Positions 45,977-56,548 of a stretch of DNA of 64,000 bases are shown here, one piece after another; position 1 is the first letter of the stretch; every line of letters starts with the position of its first letter. The stretch is from assembly GCA_946122785.1 (NCBI GenBank), contig CAMGYJ010000008.1:7031742-7095741 (forward strand), read 5' to 3'. The translations under genes and the position numbers were made by a program. The notes beneath the pieces are model-generated. The model did no database searches. It saw only the letters and a program-made list of their open reading frames with translations, and was not told the origin of the DNA. This DNA comes from Linum tenue (Eukaryota; Streptophyta; Magnoliopsida; Malpighiales; Linaceae).

Positions 45977-46388
45977 TATCGACAAGCTTGCTCTGCTTTT
46001 TGCTCTCCTGCTTCTCGGGCTACTCCTGCTTCCGTCGGACGACGTTCCGAGCAGTACCTCGGTAACAACACAATGTCAACAACATCGTCCCCACCACTTA
46101 TGATCTAGCAAAAGAGGTGAAGTCGATGTACCTGGTGGTGCAGTGGCCGCCGGCTATGTGCCACTTCAAAACCTGCCATCCACGGCCTCTGGCCGCTTGG
46201 TTGGTCAAGCACCAGGTCAACACCTTGAAGCTCCTCACAGACTCCAGTATAAAGGCGGGTGAGGAACCCAAAATGGGTGACGTCGCGACGGTGCTGGCAA
46301 AGCAAGGGGTCACGCCCTCGGTGGTTTGCGTCAATGATAAAGGAGCCGCAACGGCCCCTTACCTGAAGGAGGTTTTCTGGTGCGTCAA
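45977..46388 (+). pseudogene. RNase T2-like gene fragment, copy A (start codon lost)
   Basis: The frame encodes a hydrophobic signal-peptide-like start (DKLALLFALLLLGLLLLPS), then YLVVQWPPAMC, resembling the first strand of RNase T2 enzymes. The text then jumps to a C-terminal-like stretch (LKLLTDSSIKAGEEP, GVTPSVVCVNDKG, YLKEVFWCVN). Both catalytic histidine regions (HGLWP and the second active-site motif) are missing. The position of the start codon reads ATC where copy B has ATG. The hAT element separates this sequence from its promoter at 30233-30346. It cannot encode an active RNase. The family call is moderate, from motif memory. Confidence 0.5.
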
Positions 46389-46640
46389 CCCACCAAGCGG
46401 CCAGAGGTCGTGGATGGCAGGTTTTGAAGCGGCACATAGCCGGCGGCCACTGCACCACCAGATACATCAACTTCACCTCTTTTTTTGGATCGTAAGCGGT
46501 GAAGATGATGTCGTCGTTGTCGTTGTGTTGTTCCTGTGGGTCAAGTACTTCTCGAAATGTCGTCTGACGAAAGCAGGAGTAACCCTTGTAGCAGGAGAGC
46601 AGAAAGTAGAGCAAGCTTGTCCATAGTGGGAAGAAAGCTA
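46389..46640 (-). pseudogene. RNase T2-like gene fragment, copy B (inverted, truncated)
   Basis: On the minus strand an ATG near 46625 starts MDKLALLSALLLQGLLLLSS, but that frame ends soon after, at a TGA near 46554. The conserved KEVKLMYLVVQWPPAMC stretch is in another frame. The sequence ends at the fold point near 46389, where it runs into the antisense of copy A. Only the 5' third of an RNase T2 gene is present. Its promoter (46630-46747) is intact and would transcribe towards copy A. Confidence 0.5.
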
Positions 46641-46747
46641 AGAGAGAGTAGTAGTAGTAATAGTAGTTCGAACTGTGGTGCGGTGCGGTGGAGAACTTAT
46701 GCATGTATCTACTATGTATACAATTATATATAGAACAAAGGAAAATG

Positions 46748-47331
46748 AGGTTTAGTCCAACTAACACATGCCACCAATACTTTCTGACATAATATGGTTT
46801 TGTCGACTTGCTGAAGCTATCACCCCATAGTCCTCTAGCTGCTGTGAGCTTGCTGGACCAAGACAGAACCTTCTGCTGTAATAAATGAATTTTAATGAAC
46901 TGCTACTCCAGTTTCAGACTGGCTTATTAGGCGCCTGTTGATCAATCAGTATTCCCATTCACTTCATTCTGCAACAGGTCTTGAGACTCTTAAGACGAAC
47001 AAATGTTGTTAATTGCAATGATGATATATTATTACAATTATAATAATACAAGTTCAACCTGCCCCTGTACTCTAAACATGCTATAACGTCCCCAACTGGT
47101 CAGAATGTCAAGGGCACCATCATCGACGATAGGCTGGCAACCAACATGTCTAGGTTCAATCTTTTCAAGAACGGATTAGAATTATGGCATTATCCTCCAT
47201 TCATCTCGAGATAATTCATTGGCAAACCTATCAGATACAATGATATAGATAAACAATTTCTTCATGCTCGACAAGATACATGCTTTGAAGTACTTTTACT
47301 CTCCTGTTTGGCTTACAAAAATTTGCTTGAT
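46748..47331. other. spacer downstream of the plastid HMA-like gene
   Basis: No coding sequence was recognised. It probably holds the 3' untranslated region of the minus-strand gene that ends at 47332. Confidence 0.45.
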
Positions 47332-48705
47332 CTAAGCTACGAGATCCTCCTCGTCCTCGAAACTCAAATTCAAAGTCTGCAACTTGAAACCTGAACCTTG
47401 TATGAGCTCCACAAGACTAGACGCCACTCCTGTTGCTTGCACTGTGGTTTGCTTTGTTAACTGAATTGAATAAGGAAAATCAAAGTGTCATCATTCAAAA
47501 ACAGATTAGTCATTGACAATGAATGGATAAAACCTACATTTGTCCTTGCAATTCATAAAGGGAACCATCTGTAACATTTCTCCCTCAAAATACTTCTAGC
47601 AATCGATGTGGAGTAAGTTATGCAGCAAAAGGAAGAGATTCAGACCTGGACACTAGCAATACCCTCGAGCACTTGAACCTTTAATCCTCCAACGCCTTCA
47701 GTCCCCTGCATAATAAAGAAGTGATCAAGATTCAATGACCAAGAAATCAAATATATGGGACTAAAGTAAACAATCAACAAAGAGAGAAGCTCATGTTATC
47801 AAACACTTGCTATACTCCCGACTCGAGAGGAACTAAAATTGTCCCTTCCTTCAATTTGTATACAGCATATGCAAGGAGAAAAGACGAACTCAAACCTCTA
47901 GTTCAACCAAATTCTCATCCCATTCTTCACTAATCCTTCTACAGATTAAGAAAGACACTAACTTGCTGACAATTGGTTCCATCATATCAGCAGAAGTATA
48001 CCAAAAAAAAAAAAAAAAAAGAGAATACATGGAAGGATTTAGCTTAGACGCCTGGATTATCTTCAATTAAGAATTGGATTTTAACTACTAGAACATTATC
48101 TTCAATCTAGAATGAACTGATAAATGTATAGAGATAATGACGAAGTTGTGCAGTTAGTTACCTCTAAAGCCCTGGTCACTGCGGGAATAGCTGCGTCGCT
48201 CATAGTTCCCTCCGCCTACAGTTACCCAAAAACATCTATCATCGAGAATGGATTCCATATTGAATCAAAAAGCAATTAGCAATGTACTTCCTACGAAGAC
48301 GAGAATACAGACAAGAGACACAGAAGAACTGCTCGCAAAGCCTAGTGAAAGCTTCACAAGCTAAAAAGAGAAAGCGTCGAACTTTCTTACATCAAAGTAC
48401 ATGGTAAGAGTGTCGGAAGGAGAGACGGGGACGGACACGGTTTGCTGTTCAGCAGCAGCGTCTTCCTGGGTTGCGACTGGCTCTTCTTGTTCTGGGATTA
48501 AGGTATCCTGCTCGGCTGACCTCAGTCTTAAGGAGCCGCGGGAATTCCGACTCTTCAGCACGACGGCGTTGAAAGAAATGCAGAGTTGATGGCTTCGGAA
48601 GTGGACGGCAGTTGGAAGGGGTAAAGACTTGGAAGGCCGAATCCAGTGAGAATTGGGAGTGGATATGGAGGGCAGAGTCGAGGATGAAGCAGCGAACGTC
48701 GCCAT
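47332..48705 (-). CDS. plastid-targeted HMA-like (ferredoxin-fold) protein
   Basis: Four exons: 48391-48705, 48162-48215, 47646-47705 and 47332-47460, all phase 0 with GT-AG introns, giving 185 residues. The N-terminus is Ser/Thr-rich with few acidic residues (MATFAASSSTLPSIS...), a likely chloroplast transit peptide of about 50 residues. An acidic Gln/Glu linker follows. The last 85 residues read LTMYFDAEGTMSD, TRALEGTEGV, LKVQVLEGIASVQL and QTTVQATGVASSLVELIQGSGF. This is the beta-alpha-beta layout of heavy-metal-associated domains, with no CxxC metal site. Proteins of this kind are conserved in plants with no firm function known to me. A metal-binding role is not supported, because the cysteines are absent. 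Confidence 0.85.
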
Positions 48706-49452
48706 TGTCGAGTGATTGAATTCAATTCCAACAGAGCTTTTGGCCTTTCGACACTTCGCACTCTATTTTATCCATTCATCCACAAAACTGGATGCTTTCC
48801 AGAAAACAAAGGGCATTGCTATTCGTCGCCCTAAAATTTCTTATTTGTCGCCCTAATTAAACTAAATTTACTTTAATGTCCTTTGTTTCATTTATTCAGT
48901 CGATAATTATCATAAACTGTCATACTAAAGCGGTGGAGGCGGCGCAACCACCAGTGGCCGTTTTGGGTATGAAACTCCAAACAAAACGATAACATTCTTT
49001 GAACTCCTAGCCCTAAATCCCCAAATGGCCAAATCACATCCACTTTCTTTCTTTATCTCTTTCTCAGTTTGTCGCTGCCCAGTTGCGATTGGATTAATTG
49101 CTTCGATTTTGAATTGTTTGTTGCTCTACTCTGAGCCACAATTTTCTTGTTTTGGTTCCACATTGGTTTTAGTAGTAGGGTCTTTCTTTTATTAGTAGAC
49201 ATCAAAGAGAAATGCTCTGTACTAGCTTAGCTAAAAGTTTGTTGATGATTCTATTAACTGGAGAAAGGTAGCGAGGTGGTTCGCCACCACGATTGGGCGC
49301 TTCGGCTGGGGACGCGTTGCCAGTTGCCACCGGGGTTAGTGGGCATCTCGGTTGTTGTTGCCGTTGTTTAGTGGGGAAAAGGGGCAAGGGAAGAAAGAAG
49401 GAATGAAGAATTGGAGAAACTCCGACACCGACAACAGAACAGAGCATCAGCG

Positions 49453-52400
49453 ACAGGTAGGGGTGAAACTGGGCCAAACCCAGCCCTGACCCTGTCACTA
49501 CCCAAAAAAACCAGCCCTGTATGCTTAAGTATTTGGCCCGACCCGGCCCGACCCTATTCTCATTTGGCCCTGTATGACCCTGTTGGGTCGGGCTGGGCTG
49601 GGCCGGGTCGGGCCATAGGGTCGGCCCAACTTCTTTTTATACAATATTAGCCCACTTAACTATTTAATATCAAATTAAATTTCAAAAAATTTCAGGTATA
49701 TACTAGAAAATTTAAATGAGTTCATAACAAAAATAATCTAAATTAAATAAATAAATTATTTAAACTAATTCAAAAAATAAAATTTTGATTACAAAAATTC
49801 CAACTAATTCCAGAAAATTTAAGTTAGTCCAAATTCCTATACCAAAAATCCTAATTAATTCGAAAAACTCAAAATTAATTCCAAAAAATTAAAATTACAT
49901 CTAAAAAGTCTAAATCACCTTACGATAAATCCAAATCAAATAAAAAAATGCAAATTACATCTAAAAAGTCTAAATTACCTTACGATAAATCCAAATCAAA
50001 TAAACAAAATGCAAATTACATCTACAAAGTCAAAATTACCTTACAATAAATCCAAATCAAATAAACAAAATGCAAAGTACGTAAAAAAAGTACACAATTT
50101 CGCAACAATTTCGCAATTCATCAAATGCATCGCTAATAATATCAAATATATCATCTTTCAATCATCATCAACCAAATCACTCATGATAGTACTATCATCC
50201 AAGCAAAACTCCTTTAACTCTGCAAAATTAACAAAACCACAAATAAATTAATAATAGTATAAACAAATAATAAAGTGTTACAAACCACATTGTTGATAAA
50301 ATTCATACCTTGCTCAAGTTCTTCAATTTCCTCAAACTTCTCTTCCATATCAATTGGAAGAGTACTCGATCGAAGCCAATTCTGACCACAAATCAAACTT
50401 TCAACGACCAAGGGAGTCAAAGAACTACGAAATGCATCAAACTTTCAACTTGGTGGTTTTTGTTTTAAGTGTGATATTTAGAAATGGAACTTTAGGCAGT
50501 AAAGAAAGATGGAGTTGGCGGCAGAACATAAGAAACAAGGGGATTGCATTTTTTAATTATTTGGTTCTCACTCTCTCCCTCACGTACATACATGCATATA
50601 TTTAACTTCATTTTACAGCTTCAACTCTCCAGATATGCATGCACGCCATACAATTTGTCATTTTGTGGTGTTGTTTTCTCTGCATCTTGATAAACATTCA
50701 TTAAATCCATATCAAAGCCAATCTTTCATCATCTACTATTTTGTCTCATATCACCAAGTGAATGAAGCAGAGTACTTTTTGTGGGAGGGTGAGCAGAAGA
50801 AGACAGAGGGATCAACCGACCAAAAACTACAAACCTTTGTAACAACAACAAAAACAAGCGACTCTCTATTGTTGGTATACAACTGCAAAACCATCAAACT
50901 CCCCTCCTGAAAAAACCTTATATAAACCCCAAGCCATGGCTCACTCATTCAACAAAACAAAGCAGCAAAGCAAGCAAGGAAGCAAGATCATTCTGCATTC
51001 ATTCTTTTTTGGTGCAGCTCAATAATCTAAAGTTTAAAACCATACAGAACTCAAGTGTTGGATTACCAAACTTGAAACTTAAACAATGTCCTAACCTATT
51101 TGAAACAAAGTTGCACCCACAGGACCATCAAATGAACTTTCTGCTATGTAAGAAAATCACACTGTGCTGCAGTTCCAAGCTTTGAAAACAACATAGCAGT
51201 AGTGGATTGGAAGTACCTCTTTCTCTTTTAAAAGAGCGGCATAATTGACCGACAATGCTTTGATTTATGCTTCAGATTCTTGGAGCTTTCTAATCTCTGA
51301 TCTGTACTGTTCAATCTACAAATGCATCAAAGAATAGGTCACCTTCATCAACTACGAATGAATGCACTGAACACTTGCACACAAGAGAAAACATTCATCC
51401 GGTTACAATGAAACATAGATAACAGCTCCAAAACGAGCTACGGCTTCACTCTAACAAAACCATACCACTCCATCCCAGGAAAAGAATACATTCATGATTC
51501 ATCTCAACCTTGTCACGAAAGGTTTGAATCGAATCCTGAAAGTAGAATCATTACTAACCATGACATGTCCGCACAGTCATACTGAAACCAGCAGCTATAA
51601 ACAACCTAAACTGTATAAAAGCAGAGGATTAACTTGAAACCTAAACCTCATAGTGACTTAACTTCCATAAGCGATCAAAAATCAAGACCCAGTAAAAGAC
51701 CACCACATTTTCAAGGGTTTGGCCTCAAACATTCATCATCTAGTACTCATACTAACCACCACTCACATAAGCGATCACACCATTTAAAGCAAGATCGCCA
51801 AAGCAACAAAAAACCCACTGAAGCAGAGCAGAAAGCTTGAAATTTGGTAAGATACGAAAAAAGATCGACTTGAAAACCCCCCAATCAATCAGCTACTAAA
51901 GAAACCAACAAAACTCAATTAAATTCAATAATAAGACGATGAAAGCTATTCCGAGTCTCGGACCTGAAGCAATGAATGAAACTCACAGATCCACCACCTA
52001 AAGAAGTGAAACTAGCTAGCTAGCTCTCGATTTTCCCTCCTCACCATCAATCTCACCGTGGAACCAGAGCTTTGCAACAGAGATGCTGTTCCTGCGGTTC
52101 GTTGTCGACGAGGAATTCGGGCCAGCAATGAGGCGCAGAGCCAGCAGCAGCCAAATGGAGAACGCGAGTTCGCCGATTGATAAGAAAAGCTAGGGTTCGC
52201 AGGTTCCCTACAGAGAACGGGAGAAGAGGGAGGAGGCGAGGGAATTCTTTCCGGACGGCAGAGGGAAATTGCCGGAGAAAAAAGGGTTACTGCTGTTTTG
52301 GAGAAATCGTCGACAATGGCGTCCGGGGAAAGGGATTCGAAGACTCGTCGGCAATCACCATATCGCGAGGAAAGAGAGATGAGCCGAAATGGGTTGGGTA

Positions 52401-52590
52401 ATTAGGGTGTTAGGGTTAAAATGGGTCTGAATGGGTTTTAAGGGTAAAACCCAAAAATACCCTACCCTCTAGGGTCAGAATATGACCCGACCCTATTTTG
52501 GCCCTAATAATTAATTGACCCTACCCAACCCACAGGGTTGGGCCGGGCCGGGCCGGGCCGATGGGTAGTAAGGGCCACAGTTACAGCCCT
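49453..52590 (-). mobile_element. decayed hAT element inside the Mutator-like element
   Basis: Termini TAGGGGTGAAACTGGGCC and, from the right, CAGGGCTGTAACTGTGG are hAT-like. GGGTCGGGC / GGGCCGGGC subterminal repeats occur at both ends (49530-49620 and 52500-52560). A minus-strand fragment at 50300-50445 encodes FRSSLTPLVVESLICGQNWL, the end of a hAT dimerisation domain. The rest of the transposase is missing. I could not find a clean 8-bp duplication, so the exact ends are uncertain. 50600-52400 has no recognisable coding content. Confidence 0.6.
49893..50075. repeat. three tandem copies of a 60-61 bp unit
   Basis: The unit begins ATTACATCTA.AAAGTC and includes CCTTAC.ATAAATCCAAATC. Copies start at about 49894, 49954 and 50015, and the last is the most diverged. 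Confidence 0.85.
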
Positions 52591-52814
52591 GTCGCTGGGT
52601 TCAGGTGGGCAGCGCCGCAGATAAGGCACCGGCTATGGTAGCAGCGGTCAAAGGACGGATAAGCTTAGCTCGCCGGCCGCTGGGCAGGGGATAACAGATT
52701 TTTTGTTTAGGCTTTAGGTTGAAAATGTGACTAAGGGTAAGAATGTCAATTTGGTGTATTTTAGGGCGATAAAATTTAAATTTTAGGGCGATGAATAGCG
52801 ATTCAGAAAACAAA

Positions 52815-53275
52815 GGGGTCAATTACTAAACGGTCACTGAACTTCGTATCACTAACAAATCACCCACTGAATTTTGCTTCTTAAAGAACTTGTCACTAAC
52901 AACTAACAAGTAAACTAGGAACAAAAAAGAGTAACAATCTTTTTGCCAGGCTCTTCGTTTAAATTGTGTCGACACTAGTGTGTTGAATTATTGATACACC
53001 AAATCAGTAATAGATAAGTAATCGGAAACCCTCTAAAACTAAAGGGTGAAGGGCATTATGATGGTTTTGGAGAGTGCGGATTAAAATTAAATGATGGATG
53101 ATGAAAGAGTCTGTTTTAGTTGATTAAATGAAGGATAACTTGATCAAAAATCCCAAAAAGATAAAGAGAATGCATAGTTGTTATGTTAGTTATTTCAAAT
53201 ATGACACAGAGAACATAGTTAATCGACTGATTCTTTAGTGACCCCAAAGTTTAGTGACCATTCCTGTAATACAGC
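52815..53275. mobile_element. MITE-like element next to the RNase H gene
   Basis: The ends are loosely inverted: GGTCAATTACTAAACGGTCACTGAACTT on the left, and from the right ATTACAGGAATGGTCACTAAACTTTGG. Similar GTCACT.AACTT motifs appear in the MITE fragments at 6120 and 28870. No target duplication is evident. Confidence 0.4.
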
Positions 53276-53530
53276 CGAAACGAAAAGGTAGGTTGAGATT
53301 TGAGAATGAAGGTATCATAAAGGAGCTTACATCAGAGCCGTCCATTTCAATTACTAACAGGTTAAATTATCAACATTGGAAGCTGAAATGTGATATCTAG
53401 CTTCAACAAGCCCAAAAGGTAAGCAAAAACATATAAACAAGTTGCTGCACTGAAGTCATTTCTATCCCTACCCCTTCCTGGCCTGGAGCTGAAATTTTGA
53501 CCCTTTACTCCAACCTCAAATGGTGTCAAA

Positions 53531-56063
53531 CTACTTGGTGATCAAAGCCTCTTGCACTTGCCCATCTGCATAAATGATCACCAACAGAATTTGTCAGACC
53601 CAAAAACAAAGCACCAGAGATTCAGAGGAACACCATAAACCACTAAAGACGGAAGATAATAATAATAGGTAACAATGGAGGTGCAAGTTCAAGGGTGGGA
53701 TATGACTTACCCCTGAGCTGAACAGCCTGGTTTGCTAGTGCATCAGCTTCAGAATTGAATTCCTGGTATAACCAATTGGTTACTCATCATCCTCAAATTC
53801 AGACCACATTAACAGTAAACAAACGATTATAAATCAGCATATGCACTTGCCCTCAGAATATGTCTGATCTCAAAACTACGGAACTTGTCCTTCAGCGCTT
53901 TTGCCTCGTTACCCAATGCAATTATGTTCTGGTTTTTTAACTTCCATATGCCCTGAATCTGTCCACACAATCAGGAATTAAGGACTACGAGCACGGCTTG
54001 CAGTGCAGTTGAAAATAACTAATACTTCATGCACATGAATGGTATAACAAACCTGCATACAGACAAGATTAGAATCCCCTTGGACACTAATGTCTATAAA
54101 CCCTTTTTTGAGGGCCTGCTTCATTCCCAGAAGCACACCTCGATATTCAGCAACATTGTTCGTTGCAAGCCCCACGCCTTCAGAGAAACGCCACACCTAC
54201 ACCAAAAAAACACCCAGATGAAAATCTGCACACTGTAAATTCAAGATAAATATAGCAAACCGGAAGATAACTTTCTGTCAGGTCAAGGAAAGCTTGCTTC
54301 ACCATTCTTCCATCAGGGGAATACAGAACAGCTCCTGCACCAGCCGGTCCAGGATTCCCTTTAGATGCACCATCAAAATAAATGATCGCCGGCGACTGGG
54401 ATAAACATAATAATTCACATTGTTGTTAGAAACATCTATACTAGTAAAGCTCACAAATCAAATCAGTAACACAATAGATTAATATGACACAGATAATTTT
54501 CTGAAGAAACTGAGACATCGGAAAGATACTCAACAAGGTTAATTTAAAAGAAAAGTGCTTTAGAACAATATAGTATACTGATGTATTTGCAAGGACCAAC
54601 TGTCTATGACAATGTTCACTTAGGTTTAGGATCTGAGTCCTCTACGATGCATAGATCTATCACCTTTTTCAAACATTTACATTTAGGGAGATTTTATGGA
54701 CACGTGATAAAGATTAGTTTCATCTTACTTAAAAGGTTTACCAAGAACCACGGAGAGAATTCAGAACAATAACCACAATGAAACTGTTGAGGCATGTATA
54801 CACGCAATGAAACGTAGGAAACAGAATCCTGAAGGTCGTATTCCAGCACTGCATGCTGGAGCAACCACGAAACTGAGAAACTCACTGAGCTGGTTGGAAC
54901 TTGGTTACTGCTTCCATAGTTCTGTAATTTCGGATACTTGTTTGGGGAGGTTTCCTCGACTATAGCTATTCCACACCTCTGCACCACAAAAGGTAAAGAG
55001 CAACCAAATGGTAGTTCAGCGAGTTAATGACGACGTTAAAGTGACTACATCCAAATCTTGATTCACAAAATGATCATCAACCACTATTCTGCATACTTCC
55101 ATGGATTAAGATGTCAAGTTTCTAGTTCATAACAAGTAGAGATATGATCAATACCAGAAATGTTATGTCTAACTTGCTAAGGACTTACATGCACAGTGGG
55201 TGTTTCCTGAGAGCTCTTTGAAGAAGACCCAACGTTTGAAGCTGGTGGCTGATGGAAGCAAATACACATGTATAAAATCAGGTCAACCAATGTGTAAGCC
55301 TATAGAAGACACTTCAAAGATATGCAACAAGGAAACCAACTAACACTCATTACCACATCAAAACTACAAACAAAATCTTGATAAGATAAATAAAAATTCA
55401 GGAAAAGAAGGCATTAAAACACAACAAATACAAATGACCTGAATTGGTACAACAGTAAAGCACTTTCGCAAAGAAAATGTTTTAAGTCCAAGTATCCACA
55501 TTGACTGAGATTCCCTACACCCATGAGAAAGCCGTTTTCTAAACTGTAAGCTACCTGGATGCGGCAGGGCTCAAGTTTCCCAAAGAGATCAGCCTGAACA
55601 TCGGTGGCACTAACTGAGTAAGCAGCATTTCTAAGCCCCAGTGATGCAAGGTAATCCTCAGCATCTCTGGGCAAACCATATCCTTTGAATACACTCACTG
55701 ATGGATCGGAAACCTAGCATATAACCACCATGCCGCAGGTGAGCAATCCAAGAATAGACATCGCCAAAAAGAACACGCAGAATGTCAAGAAAGAGCAAAA
55801 CATTGAAGGGTTTTCATACTTAAAGCAACAAAAGAACGCAAGTAGCCAACCCACTTGGAGTAAAAGCAATCCTCTTTACCAGTCGTTCATCAGAATGACG
55901 AGTACCCGCAATAGAATTTCATCAATGAGCGATTGGGTATAGGAAGGGAGAAGTAACAGCTTACAGAATAACCGGCTTGAGCTAGGCAGTCCGGGAAGCT
56001 CTTGTAGATCCCGATCATACCGCCTTTCCTTACAACATAGAAAGCATCTTTCTCTCGCTCCAT
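53531..56063 (-). CDS. RNH1: RNase H1 with N-terminal RNHN (hybrid-binding) domain
   Basis: Nine exons: 55965-56063, 55555-55713, 55189-55248, 54886-54978, 54261-54395, 54053-54196, 53851-53958, 53711-53762 and 53531-53565, giving 294 residues. All introns are GT-AG except the one after 53851, which starts GC (GGGCAAGT). Residues 7-55 are the RNHN/viroplasmin-like domain (FYVVRKGGMIGIYKSFPDC, VFKGYGLPRDAEDYL) that binds RNA-DNA hybrids. Residues 138-283 are the RNase HI domain with the full catalytic set D145 (YFDGASKGNPG), E199 (NVAEYRG), D223 (QGDSNLV) and D273 (SEADALAN). Known plant relatives (the AtRNH1 group) remove R-loops. The protein starts almost at the RNHN domain with no transit peptide, which favours a nuclear form. 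Confidence 0.92.
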
Positions 56064-56548
56064 AGCTGAGAATCAACTTCCTTTCTAGGTTTTAGAAGCT
56101 TGGACTGAACTGGCGGAAGCAAGAAGGAAAGATAACGTTATGGGTTGAAACGAGGTAAAAGGGGAAAGTGGTCGATTTCTTTCTTTCTTCACTTCTCCCA
56201 CGGTTCGACCCTCTACTCTTGCCGTGGTAGTAGAGTCCAGTCTAACAGCTTATGATTAAAGCCTAAATCGCAAGTGCTTCCGTTCCCGACGACGATTGAC
56301 ACCCAAAACTGCAGGAATTTGAAACGTTACTGGACGTCGGGAGAAGAGACGGGATCTATTTTGGGCTTTGGCGGGAAATAAAAAATATAGGGTCATTTTT
56401 GGGCTAAAAAATCATCCAAGCCCATAGTCAATGGCCTACAATGAAACCCCTTACGCAAATCAAATTATTAATCCTACAAATAGAAAACACAATAGCTAGC
56501 TCCCGATTTACGGGCTGCCGCCGGTGAACGATGTGATCGACCGGAACT
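56064..56548. promoter_or_regulatory. divergent promoter region between RNase H1 and F-box genes
   Basis: A 485-bp gap separates the two start codons, which point away from each other. It must hold both core promoters, and no transposon or other gene lies inside. Co-regulation is possible but not shown by the sequence. Confidence 0.55.

Larger units (their letters stand above)
45969..46640. repeat. inverted duplication (potential hairpin) of the RNase T2-like gene
   Basis: 45969-46202 matches the reverse complement of 46389-46640 along its whole length. The inner 90 bp (around GTGGTGCAGTGGCCGCCGGC) have only about five differences; the outer part is more diverged. The unpaired loop is about 190 bp. 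Before the hAT insertion the arms continued through the promoter (30233-30346 against 46630-46747), so each arm was about 350 bp. Confidence 0.85.
48815..52800. mobile_element. Mutator-like element (about 4 kb) with nested hAT remnant
   Basis: The ends are inverted: GCTATTCGTCGCCCTAAAATT on the left and GCTATTCATCGCCCTAAAATT read from the right. A second TCGCCCTAA block follows in each arm. The direct repeat CAGAAAACAAAGGG flanks both sides (about 48801-48814 and 52803-52816). That is 14 bp, longer than the usual 9-11 bp for Mutator-like elements, so part may be chance. No MULE transposase was seen. Confidence 0.6.
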
